Shown in pieces: positions 31,370 to 40,666 of a stretch of 53,069 nucleotides of DNA (positions are counted from its first letter, which is position 1; each line of letters opens with the position of its first letter). The stretch covers positions 1 to 53,069 of the forward strand of contig CACXKY010000001.1 of the NCBI GenBank assembly GCA_902768325.1, written 5' to 3'. The notes beneath the pieces were generated by a model that worked only from the letters and a program-made list of their open reading frames with translations, made no database searches and had not been told where the DNA came from. The position numbers were made by a program, and so were the translations under genes. Source of the stretch: Fibrobacter succinogenes (GTDB taxonomy: Bacteria > Fibrobacterota > Fibrobacteria > Fibrobacterales > Fibrobacteraceae).

Positions 31370-34188
31370 TGTTGCAGAGTCCAGTCAATGTCAAGAGTTT
31401 TAATCAGTGAGTCGATGCGGTGGGTGAGGTGCTTTGCTCCGGTATTGTTCAAATGGTCTGTATCGTTGGCTTCCGTGCCGGAGTAGTCATGGTCGCCCAT
31501 TCTGTTTTCGTCAAGCAGAATAAAATGGGGATAGGTTTCGCTTATGGCCTTGAAGTCTTGAATGATTTGCGGAGCTTCGCTTCGCAAAATTCCATAGCGT
31601 CCGTATGAACCGGTGGTTTTATAACCTGGGTTTTGAGGGAGGAGAACGCCGATAACATAGATGTTCCGTTCGTTACATGTCTTGATTATTTTTTTCAGCA
31701 TGTCAATTTTTTGATTAAACAGAGCGGGATTGCTGGATATCCATGTTGAATCGTGCGAAACAGAGGGCTCCTTCCAGCCTTCCTGGGAAGAGACGTTATG
31801 CCCTCTCGAGGCCCGGAACATGTTGGCGAGGGTGGGGACTCCCGGTGATTCGTAGGTCTGGATGTACAATTCGGGAGGGAAGAAGTCTTTCCAGAAATTG
31901 TGGTTTGCGTCGTAGACGTAACCTACGTAATGTTTGTAGGGGTTGTTTAAAAGGCTGTTGTCGCAGCACCACCATCTGTCAATGTCTAGATCGAAGATGA
32001 CGACCTTGAGGTTCTTCATGTGGTGGTAAAGGTATTTTTCGAGGAACAGGTAGGATCCTTGGATGGAGTTCCCAGAACTGGCAAGGTTGACTGCAAATAT
32101 GGGCTCCGAGAAAAGAAGCGGGACAACCGCATTTTCCATGCGGGATGAGCCTAGCGAGATGACGGTAGCGGAATCCTTGTAGGCCCATAACAATTCCATC
32201 TTGTAGCGCCAACGGTCTGCAGATGGATAAACTCCAGAAGTGTTGTAGTACATTCCTGCACTGTCAAGGTCCAATTCAAAAGGTTCAATGCTGCTGGAAC
32301 TAGACGGTATGTCCGTGCTGCTCGATTCAACATCGGCTTCGCCGCTCGAACTGCTGCTGGGTAAAACTTCGGCACTACTGCTGGATTGCGGGAGTTTTAT
32401 CCTGGGCTTTATCCAAAAACAGGGGTGCCATAGTTCTTCGCCTTCTACAAGGTCTATCCTCTTTTGGCTGGACAGGTTGGTTAACGCGATGCGTCTGTGC
32501 GCTCCGTTGGCATTGACTAGCGTGGCGACGATGTTGTCGTTCGTTTTGCCGACAACCCATTCGCTGTGGTCGAATGTAAAGCCGGATGGGGCCTGAATGG
32601 ATTGGATTAGTTTTCCGGAGCTGTCTGCGATAAGGATGTATTGGTGGGTGGAATAGCTCTTCCCTACAAAGGCACGCCCTGTTTTGCCTCCGAAATCCAA
32701 AAAGGCGGTGCGTAGTGTGCTGTCCTTGGAAAGGGAGACGTTGCAGGCTTGTTCCTGATTGTACCAGATGGCGTCCTTGTTGTTCTTCCTTGCGCGTAGA
32801 AGCCTTGCTCCTGATACCGCCAGGTTCCCATCGGGACTTACGCCGCCGTGATAGGCTCCGTCAAACAGTTTTTTGGGGGTCCCGAATTTTCCGTTGGAGA
32901 AAGTCACCTGCCAAGTGCTGTTGCCCAGGAATGTTGCGTCATTGCTGTTGACGCCGGGGTTGTTGACGTATATGATTGCGGTGTCGCCGTTGTCCAAGAC
33001 GGTCCAACGTGGTATGGCGGCGCTTTTTACGTTTAGCTTTACGAGGTGGGAACCTGTGGAATCGAGGTCGCGGACGTAAAGATCGGATTGGCTCGTCAAG
33101 CCTTCGAACCCGGTGCAAAATGCAACTTTGTTCCCGTCCGGAGAAATCTCTGGGTGATAGACGGCAATGGTGTCTTTTATCTCGACGGCGGTTCCTTCAT
33201 CCGTCGTATAATCGATGTAGGTGAGGTTCCCTGTGACATCGTTGCGGAACGCCACTTTCATTTCCATCGTTTTAGAGAAGTCCCACAAGTCGGCGGGCTT
33301 TGCCATAATGGTAATGGGGGAACTCGAGGTGCTCCCGCTATTGTCCATCCAAACGGGATTTTCGATAATGCCAAGAGCGAGACGGAAGCCGACGTAATCG
33401 GCACGTGATTCGGAAAGGACTGCGTAGACGTCACCTCGCGAGAAGAGGGATGGTTTTGTGGATCCGGTCTTGATTGAGAATTCCTTGACCACCCTTTCAC
33501 CGAGTTCGTTGGGATTCTTGGCGCCAGCAAAGTTTATGATGGTCGTGTCTTTTAGCTTTCCCAAGTAGTCGTTAGACCATTCCATCAGGCTGGTCGAGAA
33601 AAAGTGCCCGTAGGAAGCGCTTGCCGCCTTGATCCATTCCGCTTCTGTCGGAAGTCGGAATCCCTTGCGGTCGGCGTAGAACAAGAAGCCGCCTAGATGG
33701 GTGCAGTGACCGTCTTCATCAAACAGGGCGCTCGTATAATCGTAGACGCTGTCGATTTTGGCGAGCTTGCTTTTTTTGTTTGCAAATAGGGCGGCGTCGT
33801 AGAATGTGATGTCGGTGAGAATTTTTCCGCTCGTGCATTCTAAGGATTTTGCCAATTTGGAAGGACTCATTACGGCCTTGAATTCTTCACAGGACACCAT
33901 GGCGGAATCCATAAAGTAGTCGTAGCGAAGGATGGTCCGGAGTTCAGGGGTTTCCGTTATTTTGGCGTTCTTGTCGTTGGTGCCGATGGCGACAAGGGCT
34001 TCGGAACCTGCGACAAGAATCATCTTGTCGTAGGCTTCTGCTGAAGAAGAAATGCTGTCGCTAGATTCATCGGAACTCGATTCTAGTAAAACGGCGGAAC
34101 TGGAAATTTCCCATTTTTCTTCCGGGTCGCTGCTGTTACTGCATGCGACAAGCACCCATAGTAAAATGACAAACGGAAGGATGGGCAT
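31366..34188 (-). CDS. Three-part lipoprotein: FGE-like domain, beta-propeller-like region, SGNH-like domain (TIGR02171-like)
   Basis: 940 residues. A lipoprotein signal (lipobox LVAC, Cys 16) and serine-run linker (28-50) lead to: (1) a sulfatase-modifying-factor/FGE-like fold, about 55-275, with GFRLPTEAEWIKAAS, LMEWSNDYLG and DYVGFRLALG; (2) a TolB-like propeller region, about 300-600, with YHPEISPDGNKVAFC and GGVSPDGNLAV; (3) after a second long serine linker, an SGNH-like domain, about 660-940, with ISLGSSRMENAV (possible Ser nucleophile) and DTDHLNNTGAKHL (possible Asp/His pair). The order resembles the paralogous family TIGR02171 described in Fibrobacter. SGNH domains often add or remove acyl groups on glycans. 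It lies 34 bases after wzc and overlaps CotH copy 2. The n-region lacks Lys/Arg, which is unusual. Confidence 0.78.
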   Translation of the reverse strand: MPILPFVILLWVLVACSNSSDPEEKWEISSSAVLLESSSDESSDSISSSAEAYDKMILVAGSEALVAIGTNDKNAKITETPELRTILRYDYFMDSAMVSCEEFKAVMSPSKLAKSLECTSGKILTDITFYDAALFANKKSKLAKIDSVYDYTSALFDEDGHCTHLGGFLFYADRKGFRLPTEAEWIKAASASYGHFFSTSLMEWSNDYLGKLKDTTIINFAGAKNPNELGERVVKEFSIKTGSTKPSLFSRGDVYAVLSESRADYVGFRLALGIIENPVWMDNSGSTSSSPITIMAKPADLWDFSKTMEMKVAFRNDVTGNLTYIDYTTDEGTAVEIKDTIAVYHPEISPDGNKVAFCTGFEGLTSQSDLYVRDLDSTGSHLVKLNVKSAAIPRWTVLDNGDTAIIYVNNPGVNSNDATFLGNSTWQVTFSNGKFGTPKKLFDGAYHGGVSPDGNLAVSGARLLRARKNNKDAIWYNQEQACNVSLSKDSTLRTAFLDFGGKTGRAFVGKSYSTHQYILIADSSGKLIQSIQAPSGFTFDHSEWVVGKTNDNIVATLVNANGAHRRIALTNLSSQKRIDLVEGEELWHPCFWIKPRIKLPQSSSSAEVLPSSSSSGEADVESSSTDIPSSSSSIEPFELDLDSAGMYYNTSGVYPSADRWRYKMELLWAYKDSATVISLGSSRMENAVVPLLFSEPIFAVNLASSGNSIQGSYLFLEKYLYHHMKNLKVVIFDLDIDRWWCCDNSLLNNPYKHYVGYVYDANHNFWKDFFPPELYIQTYESPGVPTLANMFRASRGHNVSSQEGWKEPSVSHDSTWISSNPALFNQKIDMLKKIIKTCNERNIYVIGVLLPQNPGYKTTGSYGRYGILRSEAPQIIQDFKAISETYPHFILLDENRMGDHDYSGTEANDTDHLNNTGAKHLTHRIDSLIKTLDIDWTLQQ

Positions 34189-34222
34189 TCGCAGATTGTC
34201 CTTGCTCGAATGTCAGTGGGAA

Positions 34223-36325
34223 TTAATACTTCCCGTATTTATAGCCATAGCCGTCGGAATGGCTATGTTCGTACTTGTTGATGACGAAGCTTGCGTGGGC
34301 AGATGTGTTGCCCTTCAGCAACTGGGCCATACCGTCCTTGATGGCGTCGATGCTGTGACGGTTGTATTCGATAACCATCACAATCTGTGAGGTGACCCTG
34401 CAGGCGAGGGCCGCATCGGTGACGAGCATGATGGGCGGCGTGTCCACGATGATAAGGTCGTACTTTGCTTCAAGTTCTTCAATCATGGACGCATAGTGCC
34501 TAGAACCAAGCAGCTCGGAGGGGTTGCTCGGAACTTCGCCGCAAGGCATGATATCGAGGTTCTCGACATCTGTCTTGGAAATGACCTGGTTCATTTCAGC
34601 CGTGTGCAATAGGACTTGAGACAAACCCTTGCCACGCTTAATGCCGAATTCCTTGTGCAGGCGGCCCTTACGGAGGTCCGCGTCAATGAGCAAGACCTTT
34701 TTCCCGAGTCCTGCAAATAGGGCGGCGAGGTTCACGGATATGAAACTCTTGCCAACGCCGGGGATCAAACCGCTTACGCCGATAACGGACTTGCAGCCCT
34801 CTTCCATGCTGAATTCCAAGGAACTGCGCAGGGCGCGGAGGGCTTCCACGGCAACATCGTCGGGTTCGACCACGGCGAGGGGACTCGTGCCTTTGGTCCC
34901 CTTGGGATTGCCTTTCGGCACCTTGGCATACACGCTGAATCCGGTTTCGCGTTCGATAAAGCTCGCGTCGCGGACACCGTTGCTCAGTTTAAGCTTGATG
35001 GAAACCAGGGCGGCCCCGAGCAGCATGCCAAGGAACAGGGCGATGCAGAGGATAATTTTCTTCTTGGGCTTGATCGGCTTCTTTACGACTTCAGCAAAGT
35101 CGATGATGCGTACCGTACCGACTTCACCGGCGGCGACAAGCTTGAGCTGTTGAATGTTGTTTAACAACGAGGTGTACATGACCTTGGTCATTTCCACTTC
35201 GTTACTCAGTTTCAGGACTTCCTGTTGTGTGGCCGGCAGGCGCTTGGATTCGCTGTTGTTGGTTGCCAATTCACGCTTGATGGCGCTTTCCTGCTCGTCA
35301 TAGGTCTTGATAGTCGGATGTTCCGGCTGGAACAGACGGATGGCGTCTTGCTTTTTCTGTTGCAAGAGCAAAAGGTCTTGTTGCAGCTTGTTGCGGCGTT
35401 CCAGAACGAGCCTTGTTTCGGCATTGATGTCCACGGAACCCACGCGGTTGCGGTAGTGGTTGAACCGCATCATGGCGCTGTCCATTTGCGACTTGATATC
35501 GGGCAACTGTTTTTCGAGGAATTCCAGGGTTCTCTGGGCTTCGGCGTTGTTCTTTTCGATGTTCTGGCGCTGGTAGGTGCAAACGATTTCGTTCAGGATT
35601 TTAGCGGCGCGATCGGGGTAGATGTCCTGATAGCTGAATTCCAGGATGCCGGTCTTTTTTCCCTTTTCCTGAATGTCGAAAGCGTCCCTGAAGGTTTCGA
35701 TAGCGACAAGCCTGTCCAGTTTCGTCAGCTGGAAGCGCTGCCCTTTTTCGACATTCATTTGATAGACGTGGAAGGTGAGGGTGTCGCCGGCATAGGGCGT
35801 CTTGTACGTTTCGCCGGCATGACAGTTGGACAATACGAGTTGCTGGTTGTGGTCGTACAGATCGAAGGTGAGGCTGTCCCTGACGATGGCCAACCACGGA
35901 CGGCCCTGTTCTTCTTCGGGCAGATTATCCCAAGGGACTTCGAACAGGCTCAATTCCATGCGGCCTTCACGATGGAGAAGCCTTTGCAGTTTACGGATGG
36001 GCTCTGCGATATATTGCAGGTGCATCTTGTCTACGGCGTCACCGACCACTTGCCGGCTCTTGATGAGTTCGATTTCCGTTTCGGCGGGGCTGGAACTGGC
36101 GAACAGGCTTCCGAGCCCGCCCATCATGGCACTGGCCATTCCCTTGTTGTTCTTGGATTCAATTTGCAGCAGGGCGTCTACCTGGTAAATAGGGCGGATC
36201 CACATGGCAATAAGAACCCCGACGACTCCCGACAGGATGACGCAGGGCAGCATAATATGCCAGTTCTTGACAAGGTCTTTTAATAAATCAAAAAGGTTAA
36301 GGTCTTCTTTTTTTGCAGATGCCAT
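34223..36325 (-). CDS. Wzc-type polysaccharide co-polymerase and tyrosine autokinase
   Basis: 700 residues. Wzz-like N-terminal part with a first membrane helix (about 24-44), a large periplasmic coiled-coil region (about 60-420), a second helix (about 430-450), then a cytoplasmic BY-kinase: Walker A SGLIPGVGKSFISVNLA (about 515-530), A' motif KVLLIDADLRKG, and Walker B DLIIVDTPPIML. The tail YEHSHSDGYGYKYGKY holds the tyrosine cluster used for autophosphorylation. Wzc proteins set chain length and export of capsule or exopolysaccharide with an outer-membrane Wza channel and a Wzb phosphatase; neither is in the window. It lies between the OCD-like gene (39-base gap) and the three-part lipoprotein. 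Confidence 0.93.
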   Translation of the reverse strand: MASAKKEDLNLFDLLKDLVKNWHIMLPCVILSGVVGVLIAMWIRPIYQVDALLQIESKNNKGMASAMMGGLGSLFASSSPAETEIELIKSRQVVGDAVDKMHLQYIAEPIRKLQRLLHREGRMELSLFEVPWDNLPEEEQGRPWLAIVRDSLTFDLYDHNQQLVLSNCHAGETYKTPYAGDTLTFHVYQMNVEKGQRFQLTKLDRLVAIETFRDAFDIQEKGKKTGILEFSYQDIYPDRAAKILNEIVCTYQRQNIEKNNAEAQRTLEFLEKQLPDIKSQMDSAMMRFNHYRNRVGSVDINAETRLVLERRNKLQQDLLLLQQKKQDAIRLFQPEHPTIKTYDEQESAIKRELATNNSESKRLPATQQEVLKLSNEVEMTKVMYTSLLNNIQQLKLVAAGEVGTVRIIDFAEVVKKPIKPKKKIILCIALFLGMLLGAALVSIKLKLSNGVRDASFIERETGFSVYAKVPKGNPKGTKGTSPLAVVEPDDVAVEALRALRSSLEFSMEEGCKSVIGVSGLIPGVGKSFISVNLAALFAGLGKKVLLIDADLRKGRLHKEFGIKRGKGLSQVLLHTAEMNQVISKTDVENLDIMPCGEVPSNPSELLGSRHYASMIEELEAKYDLIIVDTPPIMLVTDAALACRVTSQIVMVIEYNRHSIDAIKDGMAQLLKGNTSAHASFVINKYEHSHSDGYGYKYGKY

Positions 36326-36364
36326 AATATACCTTTAGCTTATAAGTGCTAATTTAACAATTTC

Positions 36365-37330
36365 CTATACCCAGAACTTATCGGTTTCCTTGACTATAGG
36401 TATTTCTGGGAGGGATTTGTCGAGGGTCATCTCGTAAATTTTCGATGCAAAAAGAGTGTCGTGCAGGCCTAAACCGTAATTATAGTCGATAATCCTTTGA
36501 TTTTCGGATTTGCGGCCGGGATCCCTGCCGGCGAGGACTTCGCCGATTTCGTTGTAATCGTGGTACTGCGGGAAGAACTTGAAGTTCCTCACATGCCCGG
36601 TATCGTCTCCAAAAACGCGGTCGAAGGTGGTGTCGCAGTTCTGGAACCCGCGCATGTGTACCGGAATGATGGTGATGCCGGGAGGGAACAGGCTTTCGTC
36701 TTCTACGATAAGGCCGTTCGCGCTGGTGATGCAGCTGATGAGAACGTCGACGGACTGGGCGATTTCCTTGACATCGTCAACGATTTCAAAAGAGACGTTC
36801 TTGTAGTCCTTGAAACGCTGGATGAACAGTTCCGCCTGGTCTTTGTAACGTAACAGCTTGACGTCAAAATGTTTTTCGGGTTCGGCTTCCAGGATGCACA
36901 GCAGGCTTGCGCGGGCCGTATTGCCGAGCCCGAGCATCCCGTAGCGGGAAGAATTCTTTTTTCGAAGTGCCTTGGAAGAAGCGGCCGCGACCGCTCCCGT
37001 CCGCATGGTGGTAATCCAGTCGCCGTCCAATAGGGCGAGGAGGTCGCCGTTCTTGGCGTTGTACAGGAGCATGTCGCTCCCTAGGCTCGGTACGGCCCCT
37101 TCGATGCGGTGGACTTCCTTGATGCCGAAATAGCGGATGTCAGGATTGCTTTTGGACTCAGGAAGCAGGCAGGGCATCGAAGTGAAGAAATCGGTATCGG
37201 TCGGGTGTACGCTAATCTTGGCCGGTAACTGGGCTTCGCTTTTTAGTGCAAAGCTTTCGTAGATCCAGTCGGTGCATTGTTTAGGCGTAATCCCGAGGCT
37301 TCGGATAGTCTGTTCGGATATGATTCTCAT
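36365..37330 (-). CDS. Ornithine cyclodeaminase / mu-crystallin family protein
   Basis: 321 residues from the ATG at 37330, which overlaps the upstream stop as ATGA and begins MRIISEQTIRSLG; a longer in-frame start would lie inside the upstream gene. Family marks: LLDGDWITTMRTGAVAAAS (substrate and cofactor loop, about 100-118), Rossmann motif YGMLGLGNTARASLL (about 135-150), and DVLISCITSANGLI. Members include ornithine cyclodeaminase, ketimine reductases, alanine dehydrogenase and SbnB-like enzymes that join amino acids. The four-base overlap with a cytidylyltransferase-PLP fusion suggests it makes or uses an amino-acid-derived part for the glycan. The exact reaction cannot be read. Confidence 0.82.
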   Translation of the reverse strand: MRIISEQTIRSLGITPKQCTDWIYESFALKSEAQLPAKISVHPTDTDFFTSMPCLLPESKSNPDIRYFGIKEVHRIEGAVPSLGSDMLLYNAKNGDLLALLDGDWITTMRTGAVAAASSKALRKKNSSRYGMLGLGNTARASLLCILEAEPEKHFDVKLLRYKDQAELFIQRFKDYKNVSFEIVDDVKEIAQSVDVLISCITSANGLIVEDESLFPPGITIIPVHMRGFQNCDTTFDRVFGDDTGHVRNFKFFPQYHDYNEIGEVLAGRDPGRKSENQRIIDYNYGLGLHDTLFASKIYEMTLDKSLPEIPIVKETDKFWV

Positions 37331-39153
37331 ACGGTGGCTCCTGCTTCCAACTCCTTGAAAGCCTTGATAAGTCGCGCGTTGTCTTCGTGGCAACGGACTG
37401 CAATGCGCATATACTGCTTTCCGTCAAAGCCTTTCTTGTCGCTACAGTCGCGCATTAAGATGTTGTATTTCTTGAGCATCGTGAGGACGAGGCTGTTCGC
37501 GTTCTTCGGCGGGAGGATTTCGCAGAGGAAATAGTTCGCTTCCGACGGCATGACCCTCAAGAATTTAACCTTGCGCAGCTCGTCGCCAAAGTTGTCCCGT
37601 TCCGCGATGAACTGCTCGCAGGCAATCTTGTAGTCCTTTTCGTACTTGGTGTAAATCTGCATGAAGAATTCGGCAAAGCTGTTCAGGTTCCAGATGCTCA
37701 CGGTCTTCTTCATCGTGGCAATCAGGGCCTTGTCTGCGGAACAGAGGATGCCGAGGCGGATGCCGGGTACTCCGTAGCTCTTGGAAATGCTCTTCATGAC
37801 CACCAGGTGGGGGTAGGCTTCCAGGATTTTGTCGTCGAGGAGGGAATTGTCTTCATAGCCATGGCTGAAGTCGACAAAGCTTTCGTCTACGACGAGGCGT
37901 GTGCCGTTTTCTTCGCTCCATTTTGCGAGGGCAAGGACGTCTTTTTTGGCGATGAAGTTCCCCGACGGGTTGTCCGGATTGATTAACAGCAAGTTGTCGG
38001 CATGGTTCTTGCTGAAAAATTCCATCAGGTCCTTGGCGGAATAGCGGTAATCGGCGTTTTTCGGGACGAAGGTGACGAGGGAATCCTTGTCACGGCGGTT
38101 CGGGTATTCCTCAAAGGTGGGGCGGATAATCCCGAGCGATCCCGGGAGTTCTTCCATCAGTGCCTTGATCAGTTCGGCAGCCCCGTTACCGGGAACAATG
38201 TATTCTTCTTTGACGCCCCAGCACTTGGAGGCAAGCAGGGTGTTGACCTTCATGCCCGAGGGGTATTCGCCGACCAGGGTCCTGAAGTTGGCGTTCATCT
38301 CGTCGATAATACGGGAATTGCGGAAATACGGGTTTACCAGGTAGCAGTAGTCCAGCATTTGCGGGAACCGCCAGAACCCACCGTAACGGCCGTAATACTT
38401 GCGGAGGACATCCTTCTCTTCGGCGAACAGGGCTTCGGCGATATCCAGGTCCTGCTTGTCGTCGATTTCGTACCATTTCTCGTTAGTGATGGGCAAGGCC
38501 TTGAGATCGCTCTTGCTCAGGAAGGATATGATGCGCAGGACGTTTTCGTAGTATTCGTTGTTACCGACGGCCTTGCAGTAGGCGTCCAGGAAGGGAACGT
38601 ACTTGGAGCGGGAAAAGTCCTTGCTGAACTTGTAGATGTTGACCGTCTTGTAGTAGCTGCCGACTTCGCTGTAGTCGAAGGCGGCCTTGGTGACGAAGTT
38701 GACGATGTTGTTGTCGCGGTCGATTTTCACCATGGTGCCGTCCATCCACGTCTCGTACTTGGCGACGAGGGCGAGGTTCGGGAACGGATTCTTCAAGAGC
38801 AAATCGAACATTCCGTCATCAAAAATCAAGTCGCTTTCAATAAGGAGCGTATCGTCTTCTTGTAGCTTGTCCTTTGCCAGGGCCAGGGAGTAGACGTTGT
38901 TGGTCTTGTCGTAAATCGGGTTGTTCACATACTCGATTTTGAGCCCGCCCCGTTCGGTACCGATGTAATCCATCAGCTTCTGGCCTTCGTAGCCGACGAC
39001 GATGACCACCCGGTTGAGGCCGAGTTTGCTTAACTGGTTGAGTGTACGGTCAATGAGCGGCGTCCCGTTGACGGGCACCATACATTTTGTATTGTTCTTG
39101 GTGTATTCGCCAAGACGCTTCCCCATGCCTGCAGCCAGAATGATAGCTTGCAT
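37327..39153 (-). CDS. Fusion: LicC/PntC-like cytidylyltransferase plus PLP aminotransferase/decarboxylase-fold enzyme
   Basis: 608 residues. Residues 1-240 form a nucleotidyltransferase: AIILAAGMGKRLGEYTKNNTK with PVNGTPLIDRTL, LLIESDLIFDD (metal-binding Asp), and YEIDDKQDLDIAE, as in phosphocholine (LicC) and aminoethylphosphonate (PntC) cytidylyltransferases. Residues about 250-605 are a fold-type I PLP enzyme like HisC or CobD: VPGNGAAELIKAL, INPDNPSGN, VVDESFVDFS and MKSISKSYGVPGIRLGIL (PLP Lys about 457). Two readings fit. One is a transaminase making 2-aminoethylphosphonate that the first half activates; I recall a similar fusion in Treponema. The other is a CobD-like decarboxylase making a phospho-amino-alcohol such as ethanolamine phosphate. 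The OCD-like gene overlaps its stop. Confidence 0.85.
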   Translation of the reverse strand: MQAIILAAGMGKRLGEYTKNNTKCMVPVNGTPLIDRTLNQLSKLGLNRVVIVVGYEGQKLMDYIGTERGGLKIEYVNNPIYDKTNNVYSLALAKDKLQEDDTLLIESDLIFDDGMFDLLLKNPFPNLALVAKYETWMDGTMVKIDRDNNIVNFVTKAAFDYSEVGSYYKTVNIYKFSKDFSRSKYVPFLDAYCKAVGNNEYYENVLRIISFLSKSDLKALPITNEKWYEIDDKQDLDIAEALFAEEKDVLRKYYGRYGGFWRFPQMLDYCYLVNPYFRNSRIIDEMNANFRTLVGEYPSGMKVNTLLASKCWGVKEEYIVPGNGAAELIKALMEELPGSLGIIRPTFEEYPNRRDKDSLVTFVPKNADYRYSAKDLMEFFSKNHADNLLLINPDNPSGNFIAKKDVLALAKWSEENGTRLVVDESFVDFSHGYEDNSLLDDKILEAYPHLVVMKSISKSYGVPGIRLGILCSADKALIATMKKTVSIWNLNSFAEFFMQIYTKYEKDYKIACEQFIAERDNFGDELRKVKFLRVMPSEANYFLCEILPPKNANSLVLTMLKKYNILMRDCSDKKGFDGKQYMRIAVRCHEDNARLIKAFKELEAGATV

Positions 39154-39177
39154 CCTTGCTCCTTAATTAAAGCTCAC

Positions 39178-39197
39178 GTATGGGGTTAACCCCATAC
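39178..39197. repeat. Perfect 20-base palindrome between flippase and fusion gene
   Basis: GTATGGGGTTAACCCCATAC is its own reverse complement. It lies in the 58-base gap between flippase copy 2 and the cytidylyltransferase-PLP fusion, just before the Shine-Dalgarno AAGGAGCAAGG of the fusion gene. As RNA it can fold as GTATGGGG/CCCCATAC with a TTAA loop; there is no T-run. It may be an internal processing or attenuation hairpin, or a protein-binding site. Confidence 0.6.
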
Positions 39198-39211
39198 TCG
39201 TCATGTTAAAG

Positions 39212-40660
39212 TTAACATTTATTTCGTGAAAATTTGCTCTGGGCCAATTTTACGAGCAGTTCCATGGGGGCCATTTTCAGGATGTGGGCGAGACCAAAGT
39301 ACAGGGCCAATCCGCCCAGGATGCCCACGACGACTTGGAGGACGTAGTTCATGTCAAGCAGGGTTACCCCGTATATTCCTGTGGCGACGAATAGGGACAT
39401 GAACCAGGAGGGGAGAATCAGTTTTGCCTGGCCCAGCATCGACAAGTCGATAAAGCTTCTGGTATAGGTCATGTTCAGGATGGTGGCGATAACGCCATAG
39501 CAGGCGCGGCCGATACAGAGGCCCACTAGGCCGAACGGGAGCGATACCACCAGGATGGTGACGGCAATGGTCTTCTTGATGATTTCCAGCTTGAGCACCA
39601 GATCGGAACGGCCCTTGACGTAGAGCAGGTTCAAGTTGATGTTGCAGATGGGGTCGAGCATCAGGCCGAAGCAGAGGATTTGCAACAGCAATACGGATGG
39701 CATCCACTTTTCGCCCAGCATCAATACGATAATGGGTTTTGCAAGCGCGGCGAGTCCCATCATTATCGGGAAGACGGCAAAGCAGGAAATCTGTAGGTAC
39801 TTGATGTAGATAGACCTTAGGCGCTCACGGTCGTCCTGTAATTGCGAAAGGATCGGGAATGTGACGCGGTACAAAATGCCCGCCACGTTTTGCGACGGGA
39901 GGTTTCCCAGGGAATCGGCTCGCGTGTAGTATCCGAGATCGCTTGCCGAGTACCGTTTACCGATGACCATGTTGTAAAGGTTCGAATAGATGGAAGAAAT
40001 AAGGCTTGCGATGAGGAGTTTGGAGCCGAATCCGAAAAGGGCGTGGAAGGAGTCCTTGTTGAAGACGGGCTTCGGGAACCATCGTACCATGGCGAGCATC
40101 ATCAAGAAGTTGATGGCCGCACTGCAGATGGATTGGTATACCAGGCTCCATACGCCAAAGCCCTTGTAGGCAAGGGTGATGCCCAAGACGCCCGAGATTA
40201 CCGCTGCCGTGAGCGATACCTTGGATTGCGTCTTGAAATCGACATTCTTGGTGAGCCTGGCTCTATGTACCGCAAAGAGGGCATTGATAATCAGCGTTAC
40301 CGAAAAGACCCGCATAATGGATTGCAGGTCGGGCATGTTGTAAAAGTCGGCCACAAACGGGGCTGCGATAAACAAGGAACCGAAGGCGAGGACGCTTATG
40401 GAAAAGTTGATGATGAAGGCTGTCCCGTAATCGCTTTCGGTCGCGTTCTTCTGGCGGATCAGTGCGTTCGAAAAACCGCAGTCGATGAGCGTCTGGGATA
40501 CGCTCATGAAAATCGAGAGCATGCCGATCATTCCGAAATCCGACGGCGAAAGCAGACGCGCCAAGACGATGCCCGTCAAGAAGTGGACGCCCTGCAGGGA
40601 AAACCTCTCTATGGCGCTCCAGATAATTCCGTGTATAGATTTCGATGCAACAGATGACAT
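39212..40660 (-). CDS. MOP-superfamily polysaccharide flippase (Wzx-like), copy 2
   Basis: 482 residues with about fourteen helices. It matches copy 1 (21028-22467) in layout and signature segments: IWSAIERFSLQGVHFLTGIVLARLL, PSDFGMIGMLSIFMSVSQTL, YSASDLGYYTRADSLGNLPSQ. Two flippases in one locus usually mean two different lipid-linked repeats. It begins six bases after the acyltransferase gene, and a 58-base gap with a perfect palindrome separates it from the fusion gene downstream. Base composition is higher in GC than copy 1, so the two did not arise by a recent local duplication. Confidence 0.92.
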   Translation of the reverse strand: MSSVASKSIHGIIWSAIERFSLQGVHFLTGIVLARLLSPSDFGMIGMLSIFMSVSQTLIDCGFSNALIRQKNATESDYGTAFIINFSISVLAFGSLFIAAPFVADFYNMPDLQSIMRVFSVTLIINALFAVHRARLTKNVDFKTQSKVSLTAAVISGVLGITLAYKGFGVWSLVYQSICSAAINFLMMLAMVRWFPKPVFNKDSFHALFGFGSKLLIASLISSIYSNLYNMVIGKRYSASDLGYYTRADSLGNLPSQNVAGILYRVTFPILSQLQDDRERLRSIYIKYLQISCFAVFPIMMGLAALAKPIIVLMLGEKWMPSVLLLQILCFGLMLDPICNINLNLLYVKGRSDLVLKLEIIKKTIAVTILVVSLPFGLVGLCIGRACYGVIATILNMTYTRSFIDLSMLGQAKLILPSWFMSLFVATGIYGVTLLDMNYVLQVVVGILGGLALYFGLAHILKMAPMELLVKLAQSKFSRNKC

Positions 40661-40666
40661 TTTAAA

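Noticed and set aside
24298-39153. A complete aminoethylphosphonate pathway
   Set aside because: No phosphoenolpyruvate mutase or phosphonopyruvate decarboxylase is in the window, so only a partial hypothesis can be kept.
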